This document shows, piece by piece, positions 19,852 to 31,294 of a stretch of DNA of 64,000 nucleotides. Every line of letters starts with the position of its first letter. Within the stretch, counting starts at the first letter, position 1. The stretch comes from Psychrobacter sp. P2G3 (GTDB taxonomy: Bacteria; Pseudomonadota; Gammaproteobacteria; Pseudomonadales; Moraxellaceae). The notes under the pieces were generated by a model. That model saw nothing but the letters and a program-made list of their open reading frames with translations. It searched no databases and was not told the DNA's origin. Location of the stretch: NCBI RefSeq assembly GCF_001593285.1, contig NZ_CP012529.1, forward strand, positions 1,488,001 to 1,552,000. Reading direction: 5' to 3'. Both the position numbers and the translations under genes were made by a program.

Positions 19852-20871
19852 TTATGCAAGCGTCTTATCTTGTTGTAAAGTAAACAAATTTAGCTCAGGT
19901 GTAAGTTCAAGTGAACGTAAACGCGCTGCTTGGTCATAAACGTTTGCCGTTACAATCAGCTCATCCGGCTCACATTTCGCAAGGAACTCAGCAAGCTTCG
20001 GTTTAACGGTCTCAACAGAGCCAATGAACGATATCGATAGCGCACTGTCTACCATCATCTTTTCTGCTGGACTCCAGATGCTATCCATATCATGAGTCGG
20101 TTTTGGCATTTGACCCGTTTCACCGCGGCGCAAGCGCACAAAACTCTGCTGCGCTGAGGTAAAGTGATAATGTGCGGTCGCATCGTCATCAGCAAGTAGT
20201 AAGTTCGCTGCTACCATGACATAAGGCTTGTCTAAATTGGCCGAAGGCTGGAATTGCTCACGATACGTAGTAATAGCCTGATTGAGCATTTGCGGTGCAA
20301 AATGAGAAGCAAACACATAAGGTAGTCCTAGATGTGCAGCTAGGGTAGCACCAAATAACGATGAGCCTAAAATCCAAATAGGAACGTTTGATTTGGCTCC
20401 AGGGAATGCCTGTACAGGACTATTATCTGTGCCATCACCCAAGAAGTACATCAACTCTTGTACATCTTGCGGAAAGCGCTCAGCATCTTTCATTTGCCTA
20501 CGTAAGGCCTGAAAAGTCGCACCATCTGTACCAGGGGCGCGGCCCAAACCTAAATCAATACGGTCGCCATATAGCGCTTGCAAGGTGCCGAATTGCTCAG
20601 CGATGACAAGTGGGGCATGATTGGGAAGCATAACTCCGCCTGCGCCAATACGGATGCGCTTAGTTTGACTACCAATATGCGATAGTAGCACCGAGGTCGC
20701 TGCACTAGCGATACCGGGCATATTGTGGTGCTCAGCCATCCAGTAACGGTTGAAGCCGACTTCTTCTGCTTGTTGTGCGGTCTCAACGGTCTGGGCGATA
20801 CCTTCAGCGATGGTTTTACCTTCAGGAACGGGAGCTAAATCTAAAAAGGATAAAGGAATTGTGTTACTCAT
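19852..20871 (-). CDS. Luciferase-like (LLM) flavin-dependent monooxygenase, YhbW/MsnO8-like
   Basis: 339 residues with a TIM-barrel bacterial-luciferase fold. Marks are [13 protein letters not shown] at the start, [22 protein letters not shown], and [19 protein letters not shown], typical of the group-1 YhbW-like subfamily. It uses FMNH2 and oxygen, but the substrate is unknown. The ATG has an AGGTGATTT site just upstream. A short membrane-protein frame follows within 3 bases and may be co-transcribed. Confidence 0.85.
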   Translation of the reverse strand: MSNTIPLSFLDLAPVPEGKTIAEGIAQTVETAQQAEEVGFNRYWMAEHHNMPGIASAATSVLLSHIGSQTKRIRIGAGGVMLPNHAPLVIAEQFGTLQALYGDRIDLGLGRAPGTDGATFQALRRQMKDAERFPQDVQELMYFLGDGTDNSPVQAFPGAKSNVPIWILGSSLFGATLAAHLGLPYVFASHFAPQMLNQAITTYREQFQPSANLDKPYVMVAANLLLADDDATAHYHFTSAQQSFVRLRRGETGQMPKPTHDMDSIWSPAEKMMVDSALSISFIGSVETVKPKLAEFLAKCEPDELIVTANVYDQAARLRSLELTPELNLFTLQQDKTLA

Positions 20872-21331
20872 AAATCACCTATTTTTTTATGATGCCGCAT
20901 CTCAACGACATTATTATATTTGTATTTTTTTAAACATCAGCAGTTATAAAAAGCATTAGCCATAATAATGTGTCAGTCTTAAAGTGCTGGTTTTATGGTT
21001 CTAAGACGTTACTGCTTACTGATTGTTCAATAGTTAGTATGATGGGGCGGTTATATTGAATATAAAGGTGAGTGTTAATAATGATAACAAATCTCAACGC
21101 TTAGGAGGTAGGTCTTATGAAAATGAAAGGAGAGTCATGTTATATATGAAATCGCGGTCAATATATAGGCAAATGGCATTGATTTTTGACATAGAATGCT
21201 GACTGAGCGTATAGTTAAGATATTTGAATAAGTTTATGTAGATAATATTAAAAAATTTTTATTGCTTAATATTCAAATATCGCAGTTTTAAGCTTTAAGA
21301 ATATAATGGTTCAAAATAATAAGGGATACAT
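20872..21331. other. AT-rich gene-poor stretch at the left side of the accessory segment
   Basis: About 460 bases without a credible gene. At 21104 there is a fine ribosome-binding site (GGAGGT) before an ATG at 21118, but that frame gives only ten codons. A second ATG at 21137 with GGAG upstream gives about 21 codons. These look like decayed gene starts or leader peptides. Composition is clearly more AT-rich than the genes to the left. Confidence 0.4.
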
Positions 21332-21539
21332 ATTAATATTTCAGCTAGAAACCAGCTTAAGGGCAAAGTTGAAGAAATAAAAAAAAGGCCCTGTTTCTAC
21401 GGAAGTAGTTATAGATATTAACGGTTCAGAAGTCGTTTCTAGCATCACGACAGGGTCTGCCGAAAGCTTGAGTCTTAACGTTGGAGACGACGTTGTTGCT
21501 ATCATAAAAGCCAGAAATGTAATGGTCGAAAAAGAGTAG
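21332..21539 (+). pseudogene. Molbindin (Mop/TOBE-domain molybdate-binding protein), frameshifted
   Basis: Two frames together encode a nearly complete 68-residue molbindin: ISARNQLKGKVEEIKK, then GPVSTEVVIDINGSEVVSS and VGDDVVAIIKARNVMVEKE. This matches the Mop fold that binds molybdate. The frames join at a run of eight A (21379-21386); removing one A restores the reading frame. The start position reads ATT instead of ATG (21332), with AAGGGA correctly spaced upstream. Two lesions (start and frame) argue for a dead gene rather than programmed slippage. A sequencing error in the A-run would not explain the missing start. Confidence 0.8.
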
Positions 21540-21580
21540 TTTATTAGTAATACAGATACTTAGAAAATTTAAAATTTATG

Positions 21581-21639
21581 GATTAAACTGTTTTTGACAC
21601 AGTTATATAAAGTGCGCCCGTATTGACGAATTTTCGTAC
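21581..21639 (-). repeat. Fossil of a cysB-like 3' end, direct-repeat partner of 24444-24503
   Basis: By eye about 44 of 59 bases match the last codons of the cysB-like gene at 24433-25368, in the same orientation. Read on the minus strand it gives KIRQYGR, against EIRQYGR in the intact gene, and those codons differ only by synonymous changes. After this the frame decays, with a one-base offset. It is thus a remnant of a diverged cysB-like gene end, not a fresh target-site duplication. It marks the left border of the ATPase-HEPN insert. Confidence 0.7.
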
Positions 21640-21838
21640 TATAATTTTTCGCTAAGAGGCATAGTATGATTTAATTATCAGCTCGTATTTACATATAAAG
21701 CTACAGTTTTGTATGGTAGTATTTTGTATTTATAATTGAGCTTTTTTTCAAGCTACATATTTTAATATTACGTTAAGCGACTGATGTTTTATTGAAATAA
21801 ACTTAGAACTATATGTGTAAAACTTTGGAAATATTATA

Positions 21839-23530
21839 ATGGAAAACAGTGGTGTTTTTATTGAGCAGGCTGAATACATTCAGCCTGCTGATTTTATTGA
21901 GTGGTCAAGTGATCACCCCAACGAAGATATTATTATAAAAAAGCTGACGCAATCAGGTGCAAAGCTTTTAACTGGTCCTCGAGGATGCGGAAAAACCACA
22001 TTAATGCTCAAAGCTTACAATAAACTTTCAAAAAAAGGAGTTAGCGGAGCTTTCCCTATATACGTAAATTTTAAATCTTCGTTAAAATTGGAGCCAGTTT
22101 ATAAAAGCAAAGCCAATGGTGGTTTTTGGTTCTCTCAGTGGATGTACTTGAAAATATATGAAGGTATTTATAATGGCTTTACTGATGTAGGTTTTTCAGA
22201 TGAACTGCATCTCAGTGTCGAGTTAGATTTTGCGAAGAAAATTTTAGGATTACTGGAATTAGGAGAAATAGCTAAAGCTGAAAAAGAAAGTATCGAATTA
22301 ACCACATATAATCTTGAAGACGATATCAACTATGTAATGTCCCTAACAGAAAAACCCAGATGTGTCATTCTTTTAGACGATGCAGCACATGCGTTTTCAC
22401 CAGAACAACAACATGATTTTTTTGAGTTTTTCAGAAAAATTAAAAGTCGAAAAATATCACCAAAAGCAGCGATATATCCAGGTGTTACTAATTTTCCATC
22501 AACTTTTAATGTAGGTCATGATGCAGAAGAAATTAATGCATGGGTAAATCCTGAAGGGGAAAATTATATGTGGTTCATGACCACAATGCTCTCTAGAAGG
22601 TTGCCACAAGAAGTTTATGAAACGCTTACAAAAGAAGAGTCGTTATTAACAATAATGTGTTATGCAGCTTTCGGAATACCAAGAATATTACTGAATATGG
22701 TTAGAAGCTTCTATTTTGAAGAAGAGATTAACAATTTGTATAGATACAATATATCCTTTAATCGTACTAAATTACTTGCGCAAGTTAAGCAAAGTAATAA
22801 AAGTACTCTTGCAGTATATACATCACTTGAAAAGAAATTACCTACATATATTAATTATGTAGAGGAAGGAAATGACGTATTTAACAAAATTATTGATTTA
22901 ATCAAGGTATATAATAAAGATAAAGTAGTAGAAAGAAAAAGTATTTCGATTGCAATTAAAAAGGAATTGAGTTCTGACTTAAAGAAAATATTAGGTTTTT
23001 TTCAATATGCTGGTTTGGCTAGTCATAAAGGACAAATTAGTAGAGGAGAAAAGGGGGTTTTTGAAATATACATCATTAACTTAGCTGCTCTTATTGATAA
23101 TAATGCTATTCTTGCCTCCAAAGCGACTAAAACTGATGATATTGCGATCGCATTGAGAAATCGCAATGCTCATGAGTTTACTAGAACTAAATCTGATTAC
23201 TTAATACCAGAAAATGGACCAGCACTAAAACTCAAAATGCCTGCGTGTCAAAACTGTGGTAAAGAAAGAAGTAATGACGAAGCGAGATTCTGTTCTAATT
23301 GTGGCTCACCTTTAAAAGCAGCTTCAATTTATGAGGAATTAGTAAATGAGGAAATTGACGTGCTTCCATTAACTACTATCAGGATAAAAGCTATTAAATC
23401 AAATTCAGGAATTAGACTTGTACGTGATATTTTACATGATATTGGTCACAAAGAGCTCTTATCAGTTCCACAAATTGCAACTCATTGGGCTACTAAGATT
23501 TATCACTTAGCAGAAGAGTATATATCATGA
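21839..23530 (+). CDS. AAA+/ORC-like P-loop ATPase with C-terminal zinc ribbon, putative defence gene
   Basis: 563 residues, soluble. Walker A GPRGCGKTT is at 46-54, Walker B VILLDD at 176-181, a sensor-1-like VTN at 216-218, and a sensor-2-like FGIPRILLNMVRS at 278-290. Together these suggest an ORC/Cdc6- or STAND-like AAA+ module. A zinc ribbon follows, with Cys470, Cys473, Cys485 and Cys488. The last 55 residues (IRIKAIKSNSGIRLVRDILHDIG) have a helix-hairpin-helix-like pattern, hinting at nucleic-acid binding. The gene is AT-rich, with codon use unlike its neighbours. Its TGA overlaps the next ATG. The exact family and function are unknown; anti-phage defence is inferred from architecture and context. 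Confidence 0.75.
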   Translation: MENSGVFIEQAEYIQPADFIEWSSDHPNEDIIIKKLTQSGAKLLTGPRGCGKTTLMLKAYNKLSKKGVSGAFPIYVNFKSSLKLEPVYKSKANGGFWFSQWMYLKIYEGIYNGFTDVGFSDELHLSVELDFAKKILGLLELGEIAKAEKESIELTTYNLEDDINYVMSLTEKPRCVILLDDAAHAFSPEQQHDFFEFFRKIKSRKISPKAAIYPGVTNFPSTFNVGHDAEEINAWVNPEGENYMWFMTTMLSRRLPQEVYETLTKEESLLTIMCYAAFGIPRILLNMVRSFYFEEEINNLYRYNISFNRTKLLAQVKQSNKSTLAVYTSLEKKLPTYINYVEEGNDVFNKIIDLIKVYNKDKVVERKSISIAIKKELSSDLKKILGFFQYAGLASHKGQISRGEKGVFEIYIINLAALIDNNAILASKATKTDDIAIALRNRNAHEFTRTKSDYLIPENGPALKLKMPACQNCGKERSNDEARFCSNCGSPLKAASIYEELVNEEIDVLPLTTIRIKAIKSNSGIRLVRDILHDIGHKELLSVPQIATHWATKIYHLAEEYIS

Positions 23531-24360
23531 CACTTGACTGGAAAAAATCAGTGAGTGCATGCGCTTCTACGGTGACAATACAGAACATAACCGACTACGT
23601 TGACATTTGCTCAGTATCCAAATCACCTATTGATAGCTTTTATACAGAAAGAAATAACCTTTTGAGAGCGATCACTCCTGACTATGCGATCTCAAATATA
23701 TCAATACCACCTCTTGTGTTAGTTGGTTTAATTTCTCTTACGGAAAATTATTTTCGTGAGGTCTTAGCTGGTGTTATTACTATTTGTCCTAAAGCAAAGC
23801 AAAAAAGTGCAACAAAGAGCTTGAATTTAGCAACAGCTTGGATCGGTTTCGGTGAGATGGAAAAAGGAGCTTTTGAAAATACCTCGTTCTCTGATCCAAA
23901 AACAGTAAAGAAAAACCTTAATGATTTAGTTGGGATAAATATTTCAAGCAGTAACCAAATTTCTACTCCTCTAGATGAGTTTGGAAAACTATGTGAATTA
24001 AGACATGCCATCGTCCATAGTGCTGGCTTACTAGCAGGAAAAAATGCAGTTAATTTGGAGCTTCCAAACTCTAGGAACTCCGTCAAGATAAAGGTTGGCT
24101 ATTCTGAACTTCAAGAAGCTGCAGAAGTTTGTACTGCTCTTGTATGTGCGGTCAACATAGAATTGTTTATAAACATAGCTACTAAATGGCTGAAAGAGTG
24201 GCCGAGAACACCTGCTTATCAAGGACACAATCTAAATCCCCTTTTCAAAAATGTATGGGGTTTATTTTTTTCTGAATTTGATCAAAGTAATGGATTGATT
24301 AGTGATTCTCTTTCGCAAATAAAAGCAAGAAATCAAATTGCTAGAACAAACGCATCATAA
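23527..24360 (+). CDS. HEPN-domain protein (RiboL-PSP-like), putative effector RNase
   Basis: 277 residues, soluble, mostly helical. The motif LRHAIVHS has Arg159-x4-His164, the Rx4-6H catalytic signature of HEPN ribonucleases, and LVGLISLTENYFREVL near residue 65 resembles the first HEPN helix. I infer a RiboL-PSP-HEPN-like domain; no other catalytic site is evident. The ATG overlaps the ATPase stop by four bases (ATGA), so the two proteins are translationally coupled and likely work in one complex. HEPN effectors are common in abortive infection, toxin-antitoxin and RNA-cleaving defence systems. The target is unknown. Confidence 0.7.
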   Translation: MTLDWKKSVSACASTVTIQNITDYVDICSVSKSPIDSFYTERNNLLRAITPDYAISNISIPPLVLVGLISLTENYFREVLAGVITICPKAKQKSATKSLNLATAWIGFGEMEKGAFENTSFSDPKTVKKNLNDLVGINISSSNQISTPLDEFGKLCELRHAIVHSAGLLAGKNAVNLELPNSRNSVKIKVGYSELQEAAEVCTALVCAVNIELFINIATKWLKEWPRTPAYQGHNLNPLFKNVWGLFFSEFDQSNGLISDSLSQIKARNQIARTNAS

Positions 24361-24432
24361 TATAAAAATGCTTTTCGAAATATTTAATTTCTTGATAATT
24401 ATTTATTAAAAATCCCAACTATTATGTAGTTC

Positions 24433-25368
24433 CTATTCTTTATAATCAAACTGCTTTTGACACAGCTCCATAAAAGCACGGCCATATTGGCGAATTTCTG
24501 CATCATCACGTACAGCCATCCAGCTGGTAAAGCGACCAAAGTGATCTACTGGAATAGCCGTTAAATTTTGGTAATGACTTGGCTCAAAAGCCATTTCAGC
24601 GATAATACCAATTCCTAAACCAAGACCGACGTAGGTGCTTATCACATCAGCATCGAGCGCTGCTAATACAATGTCAGGCTCTAACCCTGCAGCCTCAAAG
24701 GTTTTATCAATAGCGCTGCGTCCCGTAAAACCCCCGTGATAGGTTACTATCGGATAGCTGGCGAGAGTAGGTAGGTCGATGGATTCTTGTCCGGCAAGCT
24801 CGTGATCACTCGGTACAATAATACGGTGCGTCCAATCGTAATAGCGATAACAGCGTAGATAATTGTTATGGAGCAACGACTCGGTTGCAATACCGATATC
24901 GGCCTGCCCACGAATAACCATCTGCGCGATAGTCTCAGGGTCAGCCTGTTGCAGGATTAAATTAACTTTAGGAAAACGCTCTTTAAATTCTTTAACCACT
25001 TGTGGCAATACATAACGTGCTTGCGTATGAGTGGTGGCAATCGTTAACGTACCAATATTTGGATTATTAAAATCAAGACTAAGGTTCTCAATCGTACGAA
25101 TTTCAGCAAAGATAGACTCAATATGCGGCATCAGCGCGGTGCCCATGGTCGTAAGACCAGTTAAGCGTTTGCCTTGACGGACGAACACTTCGGTTTTGAG
25201 TTGGTTCTCAAGTGCAGCAATATGCTTTGATAAGCTTGACTGACTGGTATGCAATACCGTCGCTGCTTGACTTAGGTTATAGCCATTAATCACCGTATGC
25301 CACACCGTCTCCAACTGTTTGAGTTGGATTTGTAGATGCCGCTGATTGACCACTACGTCGATTGCCAT
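24433..25368 (-). CDS. CysB/Cbl-type LysR-family transcriptional regulator
   Basis: 311 residues. The N-terminal winged helix-turn-helix spans about residues 12-70 (ATVLHTSQSSLSKHIAALE). The effector domain shows CysB hallmarks: IATTHTQARYVLP, YPIVTYHGGFTGRSAID and DADVISTYVGLGLGIGII. E. coli CysB and Cbl activate sulfate-assimilation and sulfonate-use genes with N-acetylserine or APS as ligands. No sulfur genes are adjacent. The start has an AGGATTAAG site. Its 3' end is echoed by the fossil at 21581-21639. Confidence 0.85.
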   Translation of the reverse strand: MAIDVVVNQRHLQIQLKQLETVWHTVINGYNLSQAATVLHTSQSSLSKHIAALENQLKTEVFVRQGKRLTGLTTMGTALMPHIESIFAEIRTIENLSLDFNNPNIGTLTIATTHTQARYVLPQVVKEFKERFPKVNLILQQADPETIAQMVIRGQADIGIATESLLHNNYLRCYRYYDWTHRIIVPSDHELAGQESIDLPTLASYPIVTYHGGFTGRSAIDKTFEAAGLEPDIVLAALDADVISTYVGLGLGIGIIAEMAFEPSHYQNLTAIPVDHFGRFTSWMAVRDDAEIRQYGRAFMELCQKQFDYKE

Positions 25369-25689
25369 AACTTAATCCTATTGTATAAATATACAAACCC
25401 TGTCTGTATATAAAAATAAAAACGTATAAATATGCAGTAAGCGACCAGTGTAAATCAAATCTATTATTCTTGTATATAATAAATAGCTATCAATTTATAA
25501 TAATTAGGAATATAGAGGAGTTGCTTTGTACAATGTGAAGCAATGAGCCTAAATGAGACCAATATCATAAACAAAAAAACAGCTATCTTCTAGAAGGTAG
25601 CTGTTTGTGGAATAAGGGTTATTACGTTAGTGTTAGAAAAAATTTATTCTATATCTAATAATTGCGATTAATCTAGATAAACAAAATCC
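25369..25689. other. Gap between katG and the cysB-like gene, with cysB promoter DNA
   Basis: 320 bases holding the katG terminator (25573-25606) and, nearer 25440-25490, AT-rich promoter-like DNA for the minus-strand cysB-like gene. No coding frame was found. Confidence 0.5.
25573..25606 (-). terminator. Rho-independent terminator after katG
   Basis: Near-perfect palindrome AACAGCTA ... TAGCTGTT with a CTTCTAGAAG centre. On the minus strand it is followed by a run of T, 84 bases past the katG stop. Confidence 0.8.
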
Positions 25690-28620
<2,931 letters not shown>

Positions 28621-30282
28621 ATGTCTGCTGTCCAACCTGTGCCCCCAAATCCTCCAGTCGCCAAAAAGTCATGGGGAGACGCGGCCAAAGCCTATCTCGA
28701 CCGGCGCGCTATTATCATGCTGTTCTTAGGGTTTGTTGCTGGTATTCCCATTTTGCTTATATTTTCAAGTCTTTCATTATGGTTGCGTGAGGCAGGTATT
28801 GATCGCGGCGTAGTAACGATGTTTAGTTGGGCAGCGCTTGGTTATTCGTTCAAATTTATTTGGGCGCCATTAGTCGATGCAGTACCACTTCCCATATTAA
28901 CCAAACTACTAGGTCGACGTCGTAGCTGGATATTAGTCGCTCAGTTGATGATTATTTTGGCGATTTGCCTCATGGCTAGTGTCAACCCAACCAATGAAGG
29001 CAGCCTTGTTTATATGGCAATTGGCGCAGTATTGCTTGGTTTTTCTTCTGCTACCCAAGATATTGTCATTGATGCATACCGTATTGAGCTTGCGCCACCA
29101 AGCCTCCAGTCAGTGTTATCGGCGATGTATACGGCTGGTTATCGTTTAGGGATGATTGTCGCAGGGGCAGGCGCGCTATATTTAGCAGATTATTTTGGCT
29201 CAACTGAAACGTTTTATAGTTATGAGGCGTGGCGTAATACTTACTGGGTCATGGCAGGGGTTATGGGAATTGGTGTAGCGACCACTTTGATCATTCATGA
29301 ACCAGTCAGTAATCAGGTGCGTGTTGAACGTAAAACCTCGGACTATTCGCGTTTAGTATTGGTATTTGCATTATCGGTCGTAGGCTTTGTATTCATATTT
29401 GCTAATTTGGGATCGTTATTGCCCGAAACAGAAAGTGCACTTTTAGGGTTTCTGTATGAATTAGTACGTATGGTATTGAGCTTAATAGTTGCCTTGATTA
29501 TTGGTTATGGGTTAGTGAAGGTCAATCTTGTAGAAGCAGAAGTCGCCAAAACAACTTGGGTTGAGCCTATTGCTGACTTTTTCCGTCGTTATGGTAAAAA
29601 AGCATTATTGCTCCTAGCACTTATTGGTTTATATCGTATTTCAGACATTGTCGCAGGTGTGATTTCCAACGTTTTCTATCAGGATATGGGTTTTACTAAG
29701 ACTGATATTGCAAATGCTGTCAAATTGGTCGGCGTCATTATGGTGATTGCTGGCGGCTTTTTAGGTGGGTTATTGGCACAAAAACTGCGTATGATGCAGG
29801 CAATGATGGTCGGGGCAATATTGGCTTGTACCACCAACTTGTTGTTCGTATTGTTGACATATCATCCAGGTAGCATGCCTTACATGTATCTAGCTGTGAT
29901 CTTTGATAACCTTGCTGCAGGTCTTGCTAGTGCTGTATTCATTGCTTTCTTGTCTGCACTGACCTCTATTCGCTTTACCGCTGTACAGTATGCGATATTT
30001 TCATCACTCATGACCTTATTGCCAAAGGTACTGGGTGGTTATTCTGGTACCATCGTTGATAGCACCAGTTATCCGTTCTTCTTTATCTTTACCTTCGCTA
30101 TTGGTATTCCTATTTTGGCATTAATTTATTTTGTCGATAAGCATATTGTCATTGGTGATAATGACGACATTTATGGCGACGATGACACTAATAATGATGG
30201 TGATAATAATGGTAAACCGATACTAACGAAGGCGAACCCTAATTTGACAAATACCAATGAGCCACCACGGGCTACCGATTAA
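28621..30282 (+). CDS. ampG: AmpG-type muropeptide MFS permease
   Basis: Imports GlcNAc-anhydroMurNAc muropeptides for peptidoglycan recycling. It has about 14 hydrophobic segments. Family blocks are the N-terminal LFLGFVAGIPILLIFSSLSLWL, WAPLVDAVPLPILTKLLGRRRSWI and SSATQDIVIDAYRIEL. Length (553) is longer than E. coli AmpG (491), through a soluble C-terminal tail rich in Asp and Asn (about 510-553). AmpG is needed for ampC induction in bacteria that have AmpR, but no ampR or ampC is in the window. It leads a same-strand run of five genes. Confidence 0.88.
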   Translation: MSAVQPVPPNPPVAKKSWGDAAKAYLDRRAIIMLFLGFVAGIPILLIFSSLSLWLREAGIDRGVVTMFSWAALGYSFKFIWAPLVDAVPLPILTKLLGRRRSWILVAQLMIILAICLMASVNPTNEGSLVYMAIGAVLLGFSSATQDIVIDAYRIELAPPSLQSVLSAMYTAGYRLGMIVAGAGALYLADYFGSTETFYSYEAWRNTYWVMAGVMGIGVATTLIIHEPVSNQVRVERKTSDYSRLVLVFALSVVGFVFIFANLGSLLPETESALLGFLYELVRMVLSLIVALIIGYGLVKVNLVEAEVAKTTWVEPIADFFRRYGKKALLLLALIGLYRISDIVAGVISNVFYQDMGFTKTDIANAVKLVGVIMVIAGGFLGGLLAQKLRMMQAMMVGAILACTTNLLFVLLTYHPGSMPYMYLAVIFDNLAAGLASAVFIAFLSALTSIRFTAVQYAIFSSLMTLLPKVLGGYSGTIVDSTSYPFFFIFTFAIGIPILALIYFVDKHIVIGDNDDIYGDDDTNNDGDNNGKPILTKANPNLTNTNEPPRATD

Positions 30283-30321
30283 GCCTGAGATAAGCAAATA
30301 AACGATTTTTAAGAGTCAGTA

Positions 30322-31245
30322 ATGATACTACCTAAAGTACAGAACATGACAGTAAAGCAAATCAAGCAGCAAAGCCATCAACCAATGGAAAATGTAGCGG
30401 CAGCTGGGGTTTCAGTAAATGAGATGCCTAAGTTTTGGATAACAGACTGGCTACTACATGTGTTGGATAAGCCTGCCATATTCTTAATCACTGATGAAAG
30501 CTATGAGCTGACTGAGTCCGAGTATGAGCAGTTCTATGCAGGTGTGGTTCAGATGCAAACAGGTACACCGCTCGCTTATTTAACGGGACAGCAAGAGTTT
30601 TGGTCGCTCAACTTTACCGTCAATGAGCATACGTTAATTCCTAGACCTGACACTGAAATTTTGGTCGAACAAGTTTTAAATTGGATACATTCTCAGCTAA
30701 AAAATGTAGGTGATGATAATAAACCAAAGCGCTTGTTAGATTTGGGTACTGGATCAGGATGTATTGCCATTAGCTTGGCACATGAGTTAAAACACAAATC
30801 GAAACATGGTAATTGGCAAACGGTAGCAGTTGATTTATCGCTAGAAGCGTTGAAAGTTGCTAAACATAATGGCGTTATCAATGATGTCGCCAATATTGAG
30901 TTTGTACAAAGCAGCTGGTATGACGAGCTGTCTACTCAGGACGAGAGTTTATTCGATGTGATTGTCTCAAATCCGCCTTATATTGATGAGTCGGACGAGC
31001 ATTTAACTTGTTTGCAGGCTGAGCCTATTAGTGCTTTGAGTGCACCTAATCATGGATTGGCCGATATAGAGCATATTGTCCAGCAAGCGCCGCAATATTT
31101 ATATAAAGGTGGACTGTTGGCGATTGAACATGGTTTTGACCAGGGTGAAGCAGTACGTCAAATATTGTCAGATAATAACTTTACAGCGGTACAAACGGTG
31201 CAGGATTTTGGCGGCAATGATCGAGTAACGCTTGGACAAATTTGA
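30322..31245 (+). CDS. prmC: Peptide chain release factor N5-glutamine methyltransferase PrmC
   Basis: Methylates the GGQ glutamine of RF1 and RF2. The SAM-binding LDLGTGSGCIAISLA (about residues 138-152) and the catalytic NPPY are both present (VSNPPYIDES). An N-terminal helical domain of about 110 residues contacts the release factor. The first ATG is used here; another in-frame ATG lies eight codons on. In many bacteria prmC follows prfA; here it follows ampG by 39 bases. Confidence 0.93.
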   Translation: MILPKVQNMTVKQIKQQSHQPMENVAAAGVSVNEMPKFWITDWLLHVLDKPAIFLITDESYELTESEYEQFYAGVVQMQTGTPLAYLTGQQEFWSLNFTVNEHTLIPRPDTEILVEQVLNWIHSQLKNVGDDNKPKRLLDLGTGSGCIAISLAHELKHKSKHGNWQTVAVDLSLEALKVAKHNGVINDVANIEFVQSSWYDELSTQDESLFDVIVSNPPYIDESDEHLTCLQAEPISALSAPNHGLADIEHIVQQAPQYLYKGGLLAIEHGFDQGEAVRQILSDNNFTAVQTVQDFGGNDRVTLGQI

Positions 31246-31294
31246 AGACTGGCTTTAATGTGCAGTTTCCTAAGTAATAACTTTGGTAGTAAAT

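Noticed and set aside
21104..21150. Leader peptide with a strong GGAGGT site
   Set aside because: The frame gives only ten codons and there is no downstream gene for it to control; more likely a decayed gene start.
21379..21386. Programmed frameshift at the A8 run of the molbindin gene
   Set aside because: The start codon is also lost, so simple decay explains both lesions better.
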